This document shows, piece by piece, positions 8,642 through 17,295 of a stretch of 64,000 bases of DNA (position 1 is its first letter; each line of letters starts with the position of its first letter). The DNA is from Pyrinomonadaceae bacterium. GTDB lineage: Bacteria > Acidobacteriota > Blastocatellia > Pyrinomonadales > Pyrinomonadaceae. The position numbers and the translations under genes are program-made. The stretch lies in NCBI GenBank assembly GCA_019186825.1, contig JABARP010000010.1, positions 297,037 through 361,036 on the forward strand, given 5' to 3'. The notes under the pieces were generated by a model that searched no databases, was not told the DNA's origin, and saw nothing but the letters and a program-made list of their open reading frames with translations.

Positions 8642-9621
8642 TTGGGTGAGCGTTTCACTCCAACCAAGTTAAGTCCATGCGGCTCGGATCTTGTGATCTC
8701 AATTCCGGCATCCTCCAAAGGCTTTCTGGCCTCGGCTTCCGTCATCGGCTGGTCAAATGCAGGCGACAACATATCAAAAGTATCGAGTATTGCCCATGCG
8801 TACCGTTGATCACGATTCAGTTGTGGTTCATGCACATAGTTTGCAACTGGGATCGCGAACATAAATGCCTTGCCGAGAATCGGCAGACGAAACAGGACGT
8901 TAGTTACGGGAAACGCGATCGGCATTATCCCGCGGATAAGATTCAGAAGTGTCTCTTTCTTCAGCCGCTTGGTTACTGTACGCAGCCAATACTTTGCGAA
9001 TAGCTTCGTCCACGGCTTTCGGGGGTAGATAGTGAATGCAACCGAGCCGTTTGGCTTCACCATTTGGGTGACCGAACGGAGCGAGGCCGCACGGTCGGGC
9101 GTGTGCTGGATCACTCCAATACAATATGCGCGGTCAAATGCACCTTGTCGAAACGGGAGGTCGTAAATGCTTGCCTGTACGAAATGCACATTCTCGCAAT
9201 CGGCGAGGTTATCTTTTGCCGCATCTATCGCGCTGCTAATGTCGATACCGACGACCTCACCTTGCGATGTCGATGCCGCATCAAGGAACCGGCCTGCTCC
9301 ACACCCCGCATCAAGTATCCATTGGCCGCCAAGCCCGTTTCGATCCCATCCGGTTTCGTTCCAAAGTCGGTCCGCTGACAGGCTCGTGCCGTTGTAGCAA
9401 TCGAGTTGCTCTTTACGGAAAAGGTTCCACTGATAGCCGAATGAAGAAGCGTAATTGTCCTCCGGCACGAATCGCGGAATGCCATTTCGGATCGGATAGT
9501 CAACGCCGCAGGCTTCACACCTTAGCGCTCCGGTTATCACGTCATCGGCATCCTCTGTACAAAGTTCAAGCGGGCCCTTGCAGGCGGCGCATGCAAGTAT
9601 GTCAAGCAGTTTTCGTTTCAT
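8638..9621 (-). CDS. Class I SAM methyltransferase with N-terminal zinc ribbon (Trm112-like)
   Basis: A 327-residue protein. Residues 1-50 contain two CxxC pairs (CAAC and CEAC) followed by YPIRNGIPRFV, the Trm112-like zinc ribbon often fused to methyltransferases of polysaccharide loci. The SAM domain has motif I WILDAGCGAGRFLDAA, acidic VVGIDIS, and an FDRAYCIGVIQHTPD core with the usual post-IV sequence. It overlaps both neighbouring genes by 4 nt. It probably methylates a sugar; the methyl acceptor is unknown. Confidence 0.85.
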   Translation of the reverse strand: MKRKLLDILACAACKGPLELCTEDADDVITGALRCEACGVDYPIRNGIPRFVPEDNYASSFGYQWNLFRKEQLDCYNGTSLSADRLWNETGWDRNGLGGQWILDAGCGAGRFLDAASTSQGEVVGIDISSAIDAAKDNLADCENVHFVQASIYDLPFRQGAFDRAYCIGVIQHTPDRAASLRSVTQMVKPNGSVAFTIYPRKPWTKLFAKYWLRTVTKRLKKETLLNLIRGIMPIAFPVTNVLFRLPILGKAFMFAIPVANYVHEPQLNRDQRYAWAILDTFDMLSPAFDQPMTEAEARKPLEDAGIEITRSEPHGLNLVGVKRSPK

Positions 9622-10495
9622 TGATCATTGGGCGAGGCCTTTCCAGTCAATCGTCTTAGATAAAAGCCAAGCAGTGAGGGCCGGTACCAAAGGCTCTTCA
9701 CAGCATTCCTTGCGAATCCTCCATGGTTGCCACTTTGGAGATAGGAGCCCGCAAGAACTTTGTGTAAATTTCCGTAGCACGCTCGCCTCTGAACTCTTGG
9801 AGCGGTCTCGCTGAACGCCTTCTTATAGCTCAATAGTGTATCGTGCTCCATGGCGGCAATATTGCTGTGCATATTCGAATTGTGAATGCGATACCGAAGC
9901 AGGATCTCCGGAACAAAGCCAACTCGATACTTCACGCTTACGCGATATCCAAAATCCCAGTCCGCGGCGGTAGTCATCATTGGATCAAAGCCACCAACCT
10001 CATCAAATATCGGTCGAGGTACGAGACTCGTGCTACCGACACCGATCAGCACTGGGCGCTCAAATAAAAGAAGGTCGTCTGAAACATGTCCCTGCATTCC
10101 CTCAAGATGTTTAGCACCTTCAATCCATTCGGGTCAACATTGACCATCCCAACATGGACAAGGCCGATCTCTTCATCTGCCCGAAAGAGCTCTAGCTGCT
10201 TCTCAAGCTTCGACGGCAGGAAGGCATCGTCAGCGTCAAGAAAGGCGAGAAAGTCTCCGTTGCTTTCCGCAACGCCGCGATTCCTTGCCGCCGATACACC
10301 CTGATTCTGCTGAAAGATCGTGCGAATACGGTCGCCAAACGATGCAAGCACCTCCTTCGAATCGTCAGTAGAGCCGTCATCTACGACGATCACCTCAACG
10401 TTCTTGTGCGTTTGCGCGAGAACACTCTCGATCGCCTCGGGGAGATACCGGGCATAGTTGTAGTTCGGTATGATGACGCTGATAAGATCGTTCAT
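9618..10495 (-). pseudogene. Glycosyltransferase family 2, split by a frameshift
   Basis: The N-terminal part (10495 to 10046) has the full GT2 start: MNDLISVIIPNYNYARYLP, EVIVVDDGSTDDS, NQGVSAARNRGV and FLDADD (the DxD region). It leaves frame after LNILREC. The remainder of the same fold continues in another frame from about 10097 to 9618: MQGHVSDDLLL, SLVPRPIFDEVGGFDP, DWDFGYRVS and a charged C-terminus. The frame change lies near 10085-10100, and the two frames overlap for about 50 nt. The downstream frame then overlaps the next gene by 4 nt, as in an intact operon. It is either a recent inactivation, programmed frameshifting or a one-base sequencing error. Confidence 0.85.
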
Positions 10496-10501
10496 CGGGT
10501 T

Positions 10502-11284
10502 CTATTGCTTTCGGCACACTGCGACGAGGACCGGTGCATTTTCCACGGTGTCCGCCGAGAACGTGTAGTCAGATTCTGTAGGGTAAAAGGGCTTTTTCCA
10601 AATAATGTCGCTGACACTCTCGCGGATCGCGAACGGCAGTTTGTTCATCACCTTCCATCCGAAGAGCTTCGCCTGCACCGAAAGATCCTTCGGCAATCGC
10701 CGCTGAGCGTCATAGAATGGCGGTATCTGTATGTTGTCGTCGAGGCTTTGCCCAACGAATTCTGCGATGGTGAATTGCGCAGCAAGCTCAGAGCAGAGGT
10801 CCTCAGGCTTGTATTCAAATATATGGAACGGATTCGATGGCTTTCCGTTCACCGGCATCGTGTAGTTCGCATTTGGCGTGGACAAGATCAATTCACCGTT
10901 CTCCTTTAAAACTCGCCGCAGCTCCGAAAGAAATTGCTTGCGTTCATGAAGGTGCTCCAACGTCTCAAACGAAGTGATCGTGTCGAAGCTATTGTCCTCA
11001 AATGGCAGCAATAGGCCATCAGCAAGCATAACCGAGGCGTTCGCACCGCATTCTCCCTTTGCGGTTTCAACCGCGACCGGATCAACATCGACCCCGACGA
11101 TCTGCTTGGCCGCGCTTCTCAAGATGCCGAGACCGTATCCCGTCCCGACCGCGATGTCCAGTACGACCTTGCCGCCAACGCGCGGCAAGGCAAAATGATA
11201 ACGCGCGGCGTGCTCGCCCCAATATGGCGAGAGACGCCCCGCATCTATGACATTCGCACCCTGAAAACGTTCTTCAACACCCAT
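10502..11284 (-). CDS. Class I SAM-dependent methyltransferase
   Basis: About 260 residues. Motif I is VVLDIAVGTGYGLGIL, the acidic residue lies in IVGVDVDPVAV, and motif IV is FDTITSFETLEHLHERKQFL, followed by LRRVLKENGELILSTPN. This is the Ubie/COQ5-like class I fold. The proposed start (MGVEERFQG at 11284) limits overlap with the flippase gene to about 11 nt; a start at 11347 would overlap by 74 nt. It probably modifies a sugar of the polysaccharide. The substrate is not evident. Confidence 0.82.
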   Translation of the reverse strand: MGVEERFQGANVIDAGRLSPYWGEHAARYHFALPRVGGKVVLDIAVGTGYGLGILRSAAKQIVGVDVDPVAVETAKGECGANASVMLADGLLLPFEDNSFDTITSFETLEHLHERKQFLSELRRVLKENGELILSTPNANYTMPVNGKPSNPFHIFEYKPEDLCSELAAQFTIAEFVGQSLDDNIQIPPFYDAQRRLPKDLSVQAKLFGWKVMNKLPFAIRESVSDIIWKKPFYPTESDYTFSADTVENAPVLVAVCRKQ

Positions 11285-12773
11285 AGGTAGTAGATCGATC
11301 GCCAAAGACCATTCGATCACGGATCCACGATCTTTCTGCAGCTTCAAGGCCCCACTTCCAAAGGTTCAGAACGTAGCCCGCTAAGCATGCCAAGAACGCT
11401 ATTGCTACAAATGGCATTAGCCAGTCAAAGTAAAAGTAGATGCACACAGGCAAGAGCATCAAGATCAGCGCCGGTGATAGCCGCCAAAGACCTTTTGTCG
11501 GAAGAGCAACTCCTTGATTCAACCTTGCCAATGTGAACATCACTATCGCGTCAACGGATGCACGGATGCTCCATGCGAGCGCCGCACCCGAGATGCCAAG
11601 CCAATTCGTCAAAAACCAAACCAGCGGGAGATACAGGAACAATTCGGCCCAGAAGAGTTTCGCAACCAGGTCTGACCGACCTGCCGCATATAAGGCAGAC
11701 GAAGGAACATAGCTCAAGATATAGAGCATTGCCCCGCCGAGAAGAATATAGAAAGGTGTCGTACTTTCACCAACAAAACTCGTACCGGCCCATAGGGAAA
11801 TGAACACTTTTGCCCCGATCAAAAGAGCCGCACCGATCGGCATCATGCAGATCACCAATAGCCGCACGACACGAGAATATAGTGCTTGAAATTCGCCCGA
11901 ATCGGCGATCCTAAGCCTCGAAAACGCCGGGATCAGCGATTGCGCGATCGAATATGACAAGAGCGTCATCATACCGGCAAGGGTAAACGCGACCGAGTAA
12001 TAAGCGAGCTCCTTAGGACTGGCAACATAGGTCACGATCGCCTTTTCGACATTGTTAAGAAGCAGAAACGCGATCCCTGCAAGACCTAACGCCCCGCCGA
12101 ATTTTAGGAGTGGGCGAATGGCGTTGCGGTCGAGCGAGATGTCAAAGAGCGGCGGCAGCAGGCGGCCGGACATATAGATGTGGCCGCCGAGCGTCAAAAG
12201 GGCAGCGGCGAAAAGCACGATGACGGCGCCGAGGATGCCGCCGCCGAGGTAGATGACGATCGGCGTGGCGATGATGCCGAGTATGCGAAAGCCGGAGTTC
12301 ACGAACGTGTTCAGATCCATACGCAAACGCGTCAGCTGCGGCGTGTTGAAGATCTGATTCAAAAAGTTCAGTACAAAGGTTACGGAGGTGACCTTCAACG
12401 CGGCCGACGCCTCCCACGCGAGATGCTCCGGCACGTTAAAGAGCGTTACGAGCCGCCCCGACAGCAAAAATACGAGCACGGCGACGGGCACCGACGTGCA
12501 GAGTGCGATGACGGCCGCCGTCCGGACGGTGCGTGCCTCGCGTTCCGCGTCGCCGGCGGCATACGCCTCGGACGCGAACTTCGTCGATGCGAGGCCCATT
12601 CCAAGATCGGCAAAGCCGAGATACGTCGGGATCAGGCTGACGAGTATCAGCACGCCGTAGCCTTCGGCACCGAGCAGGCGTATGACGAACGGCGTCGCGA
12701 ACAGCGATACGCCGAGCGGCGCGACCTGGCCCGCAAGCGTCCACAGGCTGCCCTTTACGACCTTCGTCGTCAT
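11274..12773 (-). CDS. Polysaccharide flippase, Wzx/MATE-like (MOP superfamily)
   Basis: About 500 residues with 12-14 hydrophobic helices. It begins MTTKVVKGSLWTLAGQVAPLG and includes RLLGAEGYGVLILVSLIP and FADLGMGLASTKFASEAYAAG, typical of the RfbX/Wzx family that flips undecaprenyl-linked repeat units across the inner membrane. The open frame extends to 12983, but the extra 70 residues are basic and non-helical, so I prefer the ATG at 12773. A GTG at 12839 is also possible. No clear Shine-Dalgarno decides. Confidence 0.85.
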   Translation of the reverse strand: MTTKVVKGSLWTLAGQVAPLGVSLFATPFVIRLLGAEGYGVLILVSLIPTYLGFADLGMGLASTKFASEAYAAGDAEREARTVRTAAVIALCTSVPVAVLVFLLSGRLVTLFNVPEHLAWEASAALKVTSVTFVLNFLNQIFNTPQLTRLRMDLNTFVNSGFRILGIIATPIVIYLGGGILGAVIVLFAAALLTLGGHIYMSGRLLPPLFDISLDRNAIRPLLKFGGALGLAGIAFLLLNNVEKAIVTYVASPKELAYYSVAFTLAGMMTLLSYSIAQSLIPAFSRLRIADSGEFQALYSRVVRLLVICMMPIGAALLIGAKVFISLWAGTSFVGESTTPFYILLGGAMLYILSYVPSSALYAAGRSDLVAKLFWAELFLYLPLVWFLTNWLGISGAALAWSIRASVDAIVMFTLARLNQGVALPTKGLWRLSPALILMLLPVCIYFYFDWLMPFVAIAFLACLAGYVLNLWKWGLEAAERSWIRDRMVFGDRSTTYGC

Positions 12774-13066
12774 TCCGGCAGTCGATGGTGGTATATTCTC
12801 GGTTTCGGCCGGTGAGGCGGCCAGCGGTTCGCTCGTCACGGGTGTTGATTTTAGCACGGATCGGCTCGCATTGCGCGTCGCGGCCGGGCGTTGCGTGCGA
12901 ATCCCGAACGCACGGCGGATGAAGCTCCATCGGCGTGTCGTAAAATGTTGTGCAAAATGGAACAGATATTCCATATGCAACAATGTATCATTGATGAAAT
13001 CCGACTGTCAAGAGATTTTTTTTCGGGCAGGTGAAAATGAAGTTGTCGGCGACGGGTGCGCGGGCC

Positions 13067-14194
13067 TTACGCGTGGAAGAAGCTTTTTACCGCGTCGATG
13101 ATCGTGCCTTGCGTCTTGGCGTTGAGCTCGGTGTGCATCGGCAGCGAGATCACCTCGGTGCACAGGCGGTCGGCGACGGGCAGCGAAAGGTCGGCGGGCA
13201 CGAGGCCCTTGAAGGCGTTCTGCTGCTGCAGCGGCACCGGATAGTAGATCATCGCGGGCACGCCGCGCGAGGCGAGGTGTTCGCGAAGCTGGTCGCGTCG
13301 GCCGTCGAGCACACGCAGCGTGTATTGGTGGAAAACATGCGTCGAATATTCGGCACGCACAGGCGTTGCAAGCTCTTTGATGCCCGCAAATGCGGCGTCA
13401 TACGTGTTGGCGGCACGTCGGCGTGCGTCGCAATATTCGTCCAGATGCCGCAGCTTGATGTCGAGTATCGCCGCCTGTATCGAATCAAGCCGCGAGTTCA
13501 CGCCGACGCGTTCGTGATAGTAACGCTCGGCCTGGCCGTGGTTCGCGATCGAACGCATTTTGGCGGCGAGTTCGTCGTCATCCGTGAATATCGCACCGCC
13601 GTCGCCATAGCAGCCGAGATTCTTCGACGGGAAGAACGACGTGCAGCCGATGCGGCCGATCGCACCGGTCTTTTGCCTCCGTCCGTCCGGCCAAATGTGG
13701 TCGGCGCCGATGGATTGAGCCGCGTCCTCGATCACCGCGATGCCGTGTTTGGCGGCGATGTCGAGTATCGGCTGCATCTCGCAGCTCTGGCCGAAAAGAT
13801 GTACGGGCACGACGGCCTTTGTCCGCGGAGTAATCGCCCGCTCAAACGCCACGGGTGTCAGGTTGAACGTCGCGGCATCGACGTCCACCATCACGGGCGT
13901 GAGCCGCAGAAGCGCGATCACCTCGGCAGTTGCGAGAAACGTGAACGACGGCACGATAACTTCGTCGCCGGGCTCGAGCCCGAGAGCCATCATCGCGATC
14001 TGCAAAGCGTCCGTGCCATTCGCACAAGGGACGACGTGCCGCGCGCCTAGGTACGATTCGAGCGACGCCTGAAAACGCGAGACGGCCGGGCCGTTGATGA
14101 ACGCCGCGGACTCGATCACCTCGAGCACGGCCGCATCGACCTCCGGTTTGATCTTTTGATACTGACCCTTGAGGTCAACCATCTGTATCGACAT
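13067..14194 (-). CDS. DegT/DnrJ/EryC1/StrS family sugar aminotransferase
   Basis: A 375-residue PLP enzyme. It shows VPCANGTDALQIAMMALGLEPGDEV near the start, AVIEDAAQSIGAD (cofactor-binding Asp) and TSFFPSKNLGCYGDGGAIFT with the Schiff-base Lys. These are the hallmarks of nucleotide-sugar 3- or 4-aminotransferases, which convert keto-sugars to amino-sugars for surface glycans. It lies 9 nt after the PEP-mutase-like gene, so the two are probably co-transcribed. Which keto sugar it uses cannot be told. Confidence 0.9.
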   Translation of the reverse strand: MSIQMVDLKGQYQKIKPEVDAAVLEVIESAAFINGPAVSRFQASLESYLGARHVVPCANGTDALQIAMMALGLEPGDEVIVPSFTFLATAEVIALLRLTPVMVDVDAATFNLTPVAFERAITPRTKAVVPVHLFGQSCEMQPILDIAAKHGIAVIEDAAQSIGADHIWPDGRRQKTGAIGRIGCTSFFPSKNLGCYGDGGAIFTDDDELAAKMRSIANHGQAERYYHERVGVNSRLDSIQAAILDIKLRHLDEYCDARRRAANTYDAAFAGIKELATPVRAEYSTHVFHQYTLRVLDGRRDQLREHLASRGVPAMIYYPVPLQQQNAFKGLVPADLSLPVADRLCTEVISLPMHTELNAKTQGTIIDAVKSFFHA

Positions 14195-14203
14195 AAAAAT
14201 TCG

Positions 14204-14974
14204 CTATTCGGCCGCGTAAACCTTGCGTGCTGAGTCCTTTACGAACTCGATCATCTGCTTGTACGGCCCCGGCCCGTAGCTGATACGCGAAACGCCGCAG
14301 GCCGCAAGTTCGCTGTTTGCGGGCGTGTCGGCCATCACGAGAATGTTCAGCGGGATCGGCGACGCGTCGGCGAGTTGGCGAATGAGGTCAGGCTTTCGAA
14401 GTCCGGGAGCAAAAAAGCCGTCCGCACCTGCATTTGCATACGCCGCCGCACGCTCGATCGCCGCGGCAACGTGGGTCGCGTCGTACGTTGCGAGATTCTT
14501 CAAGAAGATGTCGGTCCGTGCGTTGATGAAGAGCGGAATGCCCGCGGCGTCAGCGGTCTTGCGGATCACGGCAATGCGTTCTGCCTGTTCGGCAATAGGA
14601 TAAAGCCCTTCGCCGCCGACGATCTGATCCTCGAAGTTGATGCCGATCGCACCGGCTTTGATCACGCGTTCGATATTCGCCGCAAGCTCGGAACTATCGG
14701 CCGTGTAGCCGCCTTCGAAGTCGATCGTAACGGGCAGATCGACCGATGCCGTGATGCGTTCGAGGTTTGCGATGGCAGCGTCGAGCGAGAGATTCTCGCC
14801 GTCTGCAAAGCCATCCGCGGCCGCGACCGACCAGCTTCCGGTCGCGATCGCCTTCGCACCGCTTTCGGCGACAGCCGCCGCGCTTCCTGCGTCCCAAATG
14901 TTAAAAAGGACCAACGGGTCGCCCTTAACGTGAAGCTTTGCAAAAGCCTCTGCCTTTTCATTCTGCGAGGTCAT
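14204..14974 (-). CDS. Isocitrate lyase/PEP mutase family protein
   Basis: A 256-residue (beta/alpha)8 protein. Diagnostic pieces are FNIWDAGSAAAVAESGAKAI, VTIDFEGGYTADSSEL, GINFEDQIVGG and IPLFINARTDIFL. These fit the small PEP mutase/oxaloacetate decarboxylase/methylisocitrate-lyase-like subfamily that binds Mg2+ and a C3-C4 2-oxo-acid. The true lyase signature KKCGH was not seen, so isocitrate cleavage is unlikely. It opens the minus-strand block and could be an unrelated metabolic gene or supply a precursor. Confidence 0.85.
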   Translation of the reverse strand: MTSQNEKAEAFAKLHVKGDPLVLFNIWDAGSAAAVAESGAKAIATGSWSVAAADGFADGENLSLDAAIANLERITASVDLPVTIDFEGGYTADSSELAANIERVIKAGAIGINFEDQIVGGEGLYPIAEQAERIAVIRKTADAAGIPLFINARTDIFLKNLATYDATHVAAAIERAAAYANAGADGFFAPGLRKPDLIRQLADASPIPLNILVMADTPANSELAACGVSRISYGPGPYKQMIEFVKDSARKVYAAE

Positions 14975-15198
14975 ATTTTCTTTGTATCAAATGTCGCAGA
15001 ACTAAGCTAATTCCACCCGGCCGCGGCCCTCGCTCTGTCGGAGTGGAGAAGTGGCCGTTTCGGGCGTAAATTTCGGGCAGTTAGGCTACAATTGAGAGGT
15101 GTGCGCGGATCTTGCGCGAGAACGATGCGTGCGGCCACGGTAAACGTTGGCCGTGCGCTGCTTTATTGTAGAGTGCGAAAGCACCCGCAAAAGTTGAT

Positions 15199-16770
15199 AT
15201 GAGCGTAAAAACCATCTTTGTGCTGTCGTCCGTGATAGCGATCCTCCTGATCCTTTCGCTGAGCTTTATCAGCCCGTACTTTTTGATCGCGTTCATCGTT
15301 GTCGGCCCGATCATCGGCGTCGGCGTCGTCGATATGCTCCAAAAGCGGCAGACGATCCGACGCAACTTCCCGGTGATCGGAAATTTCCGCTACCTTCTCG
15401 AGGCAGTTCGGCCCGAGATAATGCAGTATTTTGTCGAGACCGACACCGAAGGCAAACCGATAAATCGCCTTTTCCGCTCGGTGATCTATCAGCGTGCAAA
15501 AAAGCAGACCTCGACCAGCCCGTTCGGCACTCAATGGGACGTCTATCGCCCGGGTTATGAATGGATCGAACATTCGATTTACGCGGCAGATCCAAAGGAC
15601 CTCGAACAGGAGCAGAGAGTTCTCGTCGGCGGAAACGATTGCCTGAAGCCGTATCTTGCAAGCCGCTTGAACATCTCGGGGATGAGTTTCGGGTCGCTGA
15701 GTAAGAACGCGGTTCTCGCAATGAATGCCGGGGCGAGAATGGGCGGCTTTGCTCAGAACACCGGCGAGGGCGGCATCAGCCCGTACCACCTCGAGCCGGG
15801 CGGCGATCTGATATGGCAGATAGGAACCGGCTATTTCGGCTGCCGAACGGAAGAAGGTGAGTTCAGCCCGGAGCGTTTTCAGCAAAAGGCGACGCTCGAC
15901 AACGTGAAGATGATCGAGATCAAGATCTCGCAGGGAGCAAAACCGGGCCACGGCGGCATACTGCCCGCTTCGAAGAACACCGAGGAGATCGCGGCCATCC
16001 GCCACGTCAAACCGCACACCACCGTTGATTCGCCGCCTTCGCATAGCACATTCAACAGCGGCGTTGGCTTGATGCGTTTCGTAAAACAGCTGCGGGATCT
16101 TTCGGGCGGCAAACCCGTCGGCTTCAAGATCTGTATCGGCAAGAAGGCGGAGTTCATCGAGATCTGCGAAGCGATGATCTCGACGGGTATCAAGCCTGAT
16201 TTCATCGCGATCGACGGCGGCGAAGGCGGCACAGGGGCCGCACCGATCGAATTTGCCGATTCGATCGGAATGCCCTTGAGGGACGGACTTTCGTTTGCGG
16301 TCGATACGCTGCGTGGCTATGACCTGAAAAAGGACATCAGGGTCATCGCATCGGGAAAGGTTTTCAACGGTTTTCACATCGCTCGCCTGATCGCGATCGG
16401 CGCCGATATGGTGAACGTCGCACGCGCGATGATGCTTGCGACAGGCTGCATACAGGCCCTGCAATGCAACCTGAATACCTGCCCGACGGGTGTCGCGACG
16501 CAGGATGAAAGGCTTATCAAGGGGTTGAACGTCCAGGACAAATCGCACCGTGTCGCAAACTTTCACGAGGCGACTATAAAGAGCTTTATCGAACTGATAG
16601 CTGCCTCGGGTGTCCATTCCGCAGATGAACTCCAGCGCGAGCATATTTTCCGGCGCGTCGGCGCAACAAAGGTGATGAAGTACAGCGATATATACCCGGA
16701 GGTCGCGGTCGGCGAATACCTGAAGAGCGGTCCGCCGGAAGCGCCCAGCATTCACGAAACGATCTATTGA
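15199..16770 (+). CDS. FMN-binding glutamate synthase family protein (GltB-domain, stand-alone)
   Basis: A 523-residue protein with two N-terminal membrane helices (VLSSVIAILLILSLSFISPYF and LIAFIVVGPIIGVGVV), unusual for soluble GOGAT. The central glutamate-synthase barrel follows: MSFGSLSKNAVLAMNAGA, GEGGISPYHLEPGGDLIWQIG, KPGHGGILPASK and FIAIDGGEGGTGAAP. A 3Fe-4S Cys set (C417-x5-C423-x4-C428, then PTGVATQD) completes it. No glutaminase or GltD partner is nearby. The family is described as glutamate-synthase related, of uncertain reaction; a membrane-anchored FMN/Fe-S oxidoreductase is the safest reading. Confidence 0.88.
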   Translation: MSVKTIFVLSSVIAILLILSLSFISPYFLIAFIVVGPIIGVGVVDMLQKRQTIRRNFPVIGNFRYLLEAVRPEIMQYFVETDTEGKPINRLFRSVIYQRAKKQTSTSPFGTQWDVYRPGYEWIEHSIYAADPKDLEQEQRVLVGGNDCLKPYLASRLNISGMSFGSLSKNAVLAMNAGARMGGFAQNTGEGGISPYHLEPGGDLIWQIGTGYFGCRTEEGEFSPERFQQKATLDNVKMIEIKISQGAKPGHGGILPASKNTEEIAAIRHVKPHTTVDSPPSHSTFNSGVGLMRFVKQLRDLSGGKPVGFKICIGKKAEFIEICEAMISTGIKPDFIAIDGGEGGTGAAPIEFADSIGMPLRDGLSFAVDTLRGYDLKKDIRVIASGKVFNGFHIARLIAIGADMVNVARAMMLATGCIQALQCNLNTCPTGVATQDERLIKGLNVQDKSHRVANFHEATIKSFIELIAASGVHSADELQREHIFRRVGATKVMKYSDIYPEVAVGEYLKSGPPEAPSIHETIY

Positions 16771-16907
16771 TCGCAACTGAATTTTTGTTGCTGCAAAAAC
16801 TGTCGGGAATTCGAAGTCCTATCCCATAATTCAAACGGAACCCCATCCGCATAACGGCCCGGCATAACGGTGCAATGACCTATTTGTCTTCTGCCGCGAA
16901 ATACTAG

Positions 16908-16937
16908 TTGACAAGCATCCATTCTTCATCGTAATAT
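16908..16937 (+). promoter_or_regulatory. Probable sigma-70-type promoter of the ars operon
   Basis: TTGACA at 16908-16913 is a perfect -35 box. TAATAT at 16932-16937 lies 18 nt downstream and serves as -10. The -10 falls inside the inverted repeat that ends just before arsR, so a bound repressor would block RNA polymerase. Transcription would start about 7-9 nt before the ATG, giving an almost leaderless message. Confidence 0.75.
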
Positions 16938-16951
16938 CGCAATATTACGAT
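16928..16951 (+). promoter_or_regulatory. Perfect inverted-repeat operator upstream of arsR
   Basis: ATCGTAATAT (16928-16937) and its exact reverse complement ATATTACGAT (16942-16951) flank a CGCA spacer. The palindrome ends directly against the arsR ATG at 16952 and overlaps the -10 box. This is the placement expected for an autoregulating ArsR repressor released by arsenite. Confidence 0.85.
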
Positions 16952-17278
16952 ATGGGAACAACGAAGACCGAAGGATTTTCCAAACGACAGAATGAGATGG
17001 CGACGCTTGCGAAGGCACTCGGGCATCCGGCCAGGGTCGCGATCGTCGAGTACTTGGCAAAGGCCGGCACGTGCATTTGCGGAGACATCGTGGATGAGCT
17101 GCCGCTTGCACAGGCGACCATTTCACAACATCTAAAGGAGCTTAAACAGGCCGGGCTGATAAAGGGAAACATCGATGGGAACGCTATCTGCTATTGCATC
17201 GATGAGCGAACGGTCCAGAGGATCACGGATTACCTTGTGTCGATCGCGGCCCGATCGAAGAACAGCAAATGCTGCTAG
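16952..17278 (+). CDS. arsR: ArsR-family arsenic-responsive repressor
   Basis: A 108-residue winged-helix protein. It contains [16 protein letters not shown], the metal-site segment [12 protein letters not shown] with a CxC pair like the As(III)-binding site of arsenic ArsR proteins, and the recognition helix [17 protein letters not shown]. The C-terminus ends in a Cys pair. It probably represses itself and arsM through the inverted repeat that abuts its start. The first ATG leaves almost no leader; a second in-frame ATG at 16997 would give a shorter protein. Confidence 0.9.
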   Translation: MGTTKTEGFSKRQNEMATLAKALGHPARVAIVEYLAKAGTCICGDIVDELPLAQATISQHLKELKQAGLIKGNIDGNAICYCIDERTVQRITDYLVSIAARSKNSKCC

Positions 17279-17295
17279 TAAAGAAGGAGTAAAAA

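Noticed and set aside
14204-14974. Isocitrate lyase of the glyoxylate cycle
   Set aside because: Only about 256 residues and the KKCGH signature was not found, so it belongs to the wider PEP mutase-like group.
15163-16776. A 537-codon minus-strand frame opposite the glutamate-synthase-like gene
   Set aside because: Also a shadow frame, with no motif and composition typical of antisense GC-rich sequence.
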